Positions 61,971 through 64,000 of a DNA stretch of 64,000 nt are shown one piece after another. This DNA comes from an uncultured Gammaproteobacteria bacterium. GTDB taxonomy: Bacteria > Pseudomonadota > Gammaproteobacteria > UBA4575. The stretch spans positions 1 through 64,000 of the forward strand of contig OX638335.1 in assembly GCA_951812785.1 (NCBI GenBank), written 5' to 3'. A model generated the notes under the pieces. It was not told the origin of the DNA and did not search any database. It worked only from the letters and a program-made list of their open reading frames with translations. A program made the position numbers and the translations under genes. Within the stretch, counting starts at the first letter, position 1, and each line of letters begins with the position of its first letter.

Positions 61971-62203
61971 AATATTATTATAGTGACTTCGTGTATCTTT
62001 AAGAAAAAGAGCGCGGCATTCTAACGACTAAGTACTGGCAGGTCAATCGCCTTGCCTACTAGAGTTTGACCGTTCATTATTATGACGACAGAATAAATAT
62101 ACACCCAATAATGCCAAGAAGGTATTGATGAATGAGACTATCTAATAATATATATGCGATCGCTTTGCGATGGTGTATTTCTAGCAAAACCCCATAAATC
62201 TAC

Positions 62204-63172
62204 ATGCGACTTAATGAAATTCAGGCGCTTGTTGCCAAAGACATGGATGGCGTCAACGCCAGTATTCGAGCCCAGCTACATTCTGATGTGGTGCTTATTG
62301 AGCAAATGGGAGAATACATCGTCAACAGTGGCGGTAAAAGACTGCGCCCAGTGATCGCGGTGCTGGCGGCAAGAGCCTGCGGTTATAAGGGCGAAAAACA
62401 TTATTTAACCGCGGCGATTATTGAATTTATTCATACGGCAACCTTACTACATGATGATGTGGTGGATTCTTCGGAGCTTCGCCGTGGTAAAGAAACCGCA
62501 AATTCCATATGGGGAAATGAGGCAAGTGTGCTGGTGGGTGATTTCATTTTCTCGCGCGCGTTCGAAATGATGGTCAAAGTGGGTGATATGCGAGTGATGG
62601 ATATTCTCTCAACCACCTCCAATACCATTGCCGAAGGTGAAGTGTTGCAGTTAATGAATTGTAATGAACCGGGCACTACCGAAGACCAATATATGCAGGT
62701 TATTAAATGTAAGACGGCAAAATTATTCGGTGCGGCTGCACAGATTGGAGCCTTATTGGCTGGAAGATCTTTAAAGGAGGAACAGGCATTAGAAAATTAC
62801 GGTAAACATTTAGGGACAGCATTCCAATTAATTGATGATGTTTTGGATTATCGAGCAGATGCAGAAACTATGGGGAAAAATGTCGGTGATGATTTAGCCG
62901 AAGGAAAACCAACTCTACCGACTATTTATGCATTAAAAAATGCTTCAGCAGAGCAAGCAAAACAACTTGCAGAAATAATAGAGAAGGGTGATCGAGATAG
63001 CTTCAAATTTGTTATGGGGGTTATCCAGCAAACTAAAGCGTTAGATTACACGGAGAATATGGCTAGGCAAAAAGCTGAAAAGGCTAAGCAAGCGTTACAG
63101 TGTTTGCCAGATAGCGAATATAAAACAGCATTAAGTAGTTTGGTAGAATTTTCTGTATCTAGAGTATATTAA
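62204..63172 (+). CDS. ispB: Octaprenyl (polyprenyl) diphosphate synthase
   Basis: This trans-prenyltransferase makes the side chain of ubiquinone. In the 322 residues the first aspartate-rich motif is LLHDDVVDSSELRRG and the second is LIDDVLDYRAD; GGKRLRPVIAVLAARA is also typical. Divergent placement next to rplU is conserved across gammaproteobacteria. Chain length cannot be read reliably from sequence. Confidence 0.95.
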   Translation: MRLNEIQALVAKDMDGVNASIRAQLHSDVVLIEQMGEYIVNSGGKRLRPVIAVLAARACGYKGEKHYLTAAIIEFIHTATLLHDDVVDSSELRRGKETANSIWGNEASVLVGDFIFSRAFEMMVKVGDMRVMDILSTTSNTIAEGEVLQLMNCNEPGTTEDQYMQVIKCKTAKLFGAAAQIGALLAGRSLKEEQALENYGKHLGTAFQLIDDVLDYRADAETMGKNVGDDLAEGKPTLPTIYALKNASAEQAKQLAEIIEKGDRDSFKFVMGVIQQTKALDYTENMARQKAEKAKQALQCLPDSEYKTALSSLVEFSVSRVY

Positions 63173-63211
63173 TTTATGCTTGCTTAAAATTATTAAACGT
63201 ACATAAATAAT

Positions 63212-64000
63212 ATGACGATCAAACTTTACAATACACTTACTAAAAAAAAGCAGGAATTCGAGCCTTTAAATCCTGATTGCGTGACCATGTATGTGTGCGG
63301 GCCAACAGTATATAGCTATGCACATATTGGTAATGCGCGACCTGCAGTTGTGTTTGATGTATTGGTTAAGTTGCTACGTAAGCAGTATAAAAAAGTTATA
63401 TACGCAAGAAACTTAACGGATGTTGATGACAAGATTAATGCCGCTGCTAATGAGCAAGGGGTAGAGATAGATGTGGTGACTAAAAAGTTTACTGACATTT
63501 ATCATCAAGATATGGACGCGTTGGGTGTTGATATGCCAGACATAGAACCGCGTGCAACAGGTCATATTGACCAAATTATCTCTATGATCGAACAACTCAT
63601 TAGCAAAGGGTTTGCCTACGAGGCTGAGCAACACGTGATATTTAATGTACCTGCATATAAAGCGTATGGCGAACTTTCTGGCCGTAACCGCGATGACATG
63701 ATTGCCGGGGCGCGTGTTGAAATTGCACCATATAAAAGAGACCCTGCTGATTTCGTTTTATGGAAACCCTCAACACCAGAGCAACCCGCTTGGGAAAGTC
63801 CTTGGGGTGCTGGTCGCCCTGGTTGGCATATTGAATGTTCTGCGATGATTGAAAAGCATTTGGGGAGCACTATTGATATTCATGGTGGTGGACAAGATCT
63901 AATTTTTCCGCATCATGAAAATGAAATTGCCCAAAGCAATTGTGTGCATGATCATGAGCAGTTATCTCGATACTGGATACATAATGGTTTTGTCAATGTT
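63212..64000 (+). CDS. cysS: Cysteinyl-tRNA synthetase, 5' part
   Basis: The first 263 codons of this class I synthetase run off the right edge of the window. Zinc-site and HIGH-type motifs are seen: [41 protein letters not shown] and [22 protein letters not shown]. The frame is open throughout. It starts 39 bases after ispB on the same strand. Confidence 0.95.
   Translation, partial: MTIKLYNTLTKKKQEFEPLNPDCVTMYVCGPTVYSYAHIGNARPAVVFDVLVKLLRKQYKKVIYARNLTDVDDKINAAANEQGVEIDVVTKKFTDIYHQDMDALGVDMPDIEPRATGHIDQIISMIEQLISKGFAYEAEQHVIFNVPAYKAYGELSGRNRDDMIAGARVEIAPYKRDPADFVLWKPSTPEQPAWESPWGAGRPGWHIECSAMIEKHLGSTIDIHGGGQDLIFPHHENEIAQSNCVHDHEQLSRYWIHNGFVNV

Overview
The window is a stretch of chromosome from an AT-rich gammaproteobacterium. 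The evidence is gene order as well as gene content: glyQ-glyS-gmhB-plsC, glnA-glnL-glnG with NtrC sites, yibN-grxC-secB-gpsA, envC-ctpA-yibQ, fimT/pilY1/pilE next to ispH-lspA-ileS-ribF-murJ-rpsT, and rplU-rpmA-obgE-proB divergent from ispB. All of these are classic gammaproteobacterial blocks. Many interrupted genes, insertion-sequence remnants and homopolymer or stop-codon lesions suggest a genome that is losing genes, for example through host association or a shift in lifestyle. That last point is inference.

Layout. 1-2.5 kb: an IS3-family element inside or beside a broken serine recombinase, then a GNAT acetyltransferase. 2.9-30.9 kb: core genes, namely pyruvate dehydrogenase aceE-aceF, an Irr-like Fur regulator, thiazole synthesis (thiO, thiS, thiG) with a MarR regulator, trmB, a SulP transporter, tas, the plsC-gmhB-glyS-glyQ operon, the nitrogen-control operon glnA-glnL-glnG, a class 1B dihydroorotate dehydrogenase, trmL, gpsA-secB-grxC-yibN, an ArsR regulator with the cysteine pair of persulfide sensors, a decayed envC and an intact ctpA.

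30.93-48.29 kb: an accessory (defence) island of about 17.4 kb, inserted between ctpA and the 3' remnant of yibQ. It holds an IS481-family element and a five-gene type I restriction operon (hsdM-hsdS-prrC-rhuM-hsdR). It continues with a short copy of the IS481 end, the wreck of a second hsdS, an IS3 remnant, a truncated argB fragment, two covarying palindromes, and a 1928-residue DUF4011-helicase-nuclease. The most notable gene is the PrrC-like anticodon nuclease. It keeps the ATPase motifs and an Arg/Glu/His triad with the same spacing that I recall for PrrC. In the known prr system the restriction complex holds the nuclease silent, and phage inhibition of the complex releases it to cut tRNA. 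The hsdS gene carries three 12-bp repeats at the spot where type IC enzymes change spacer length.

48.3-64 kb: the yibQ remnant, a collapsed type IV pilus minor-pilin cluster (fimT fused to pilY1, a frameshift, and pilE without a usable leader), then ispH-lspA-ileS-ribF-murJ on the minus strand. After these come rpsT with a TTG start, proB-obgE-rpmA-rplU, and divergent ispB followed by the start of cysS, which runs off the right edge.
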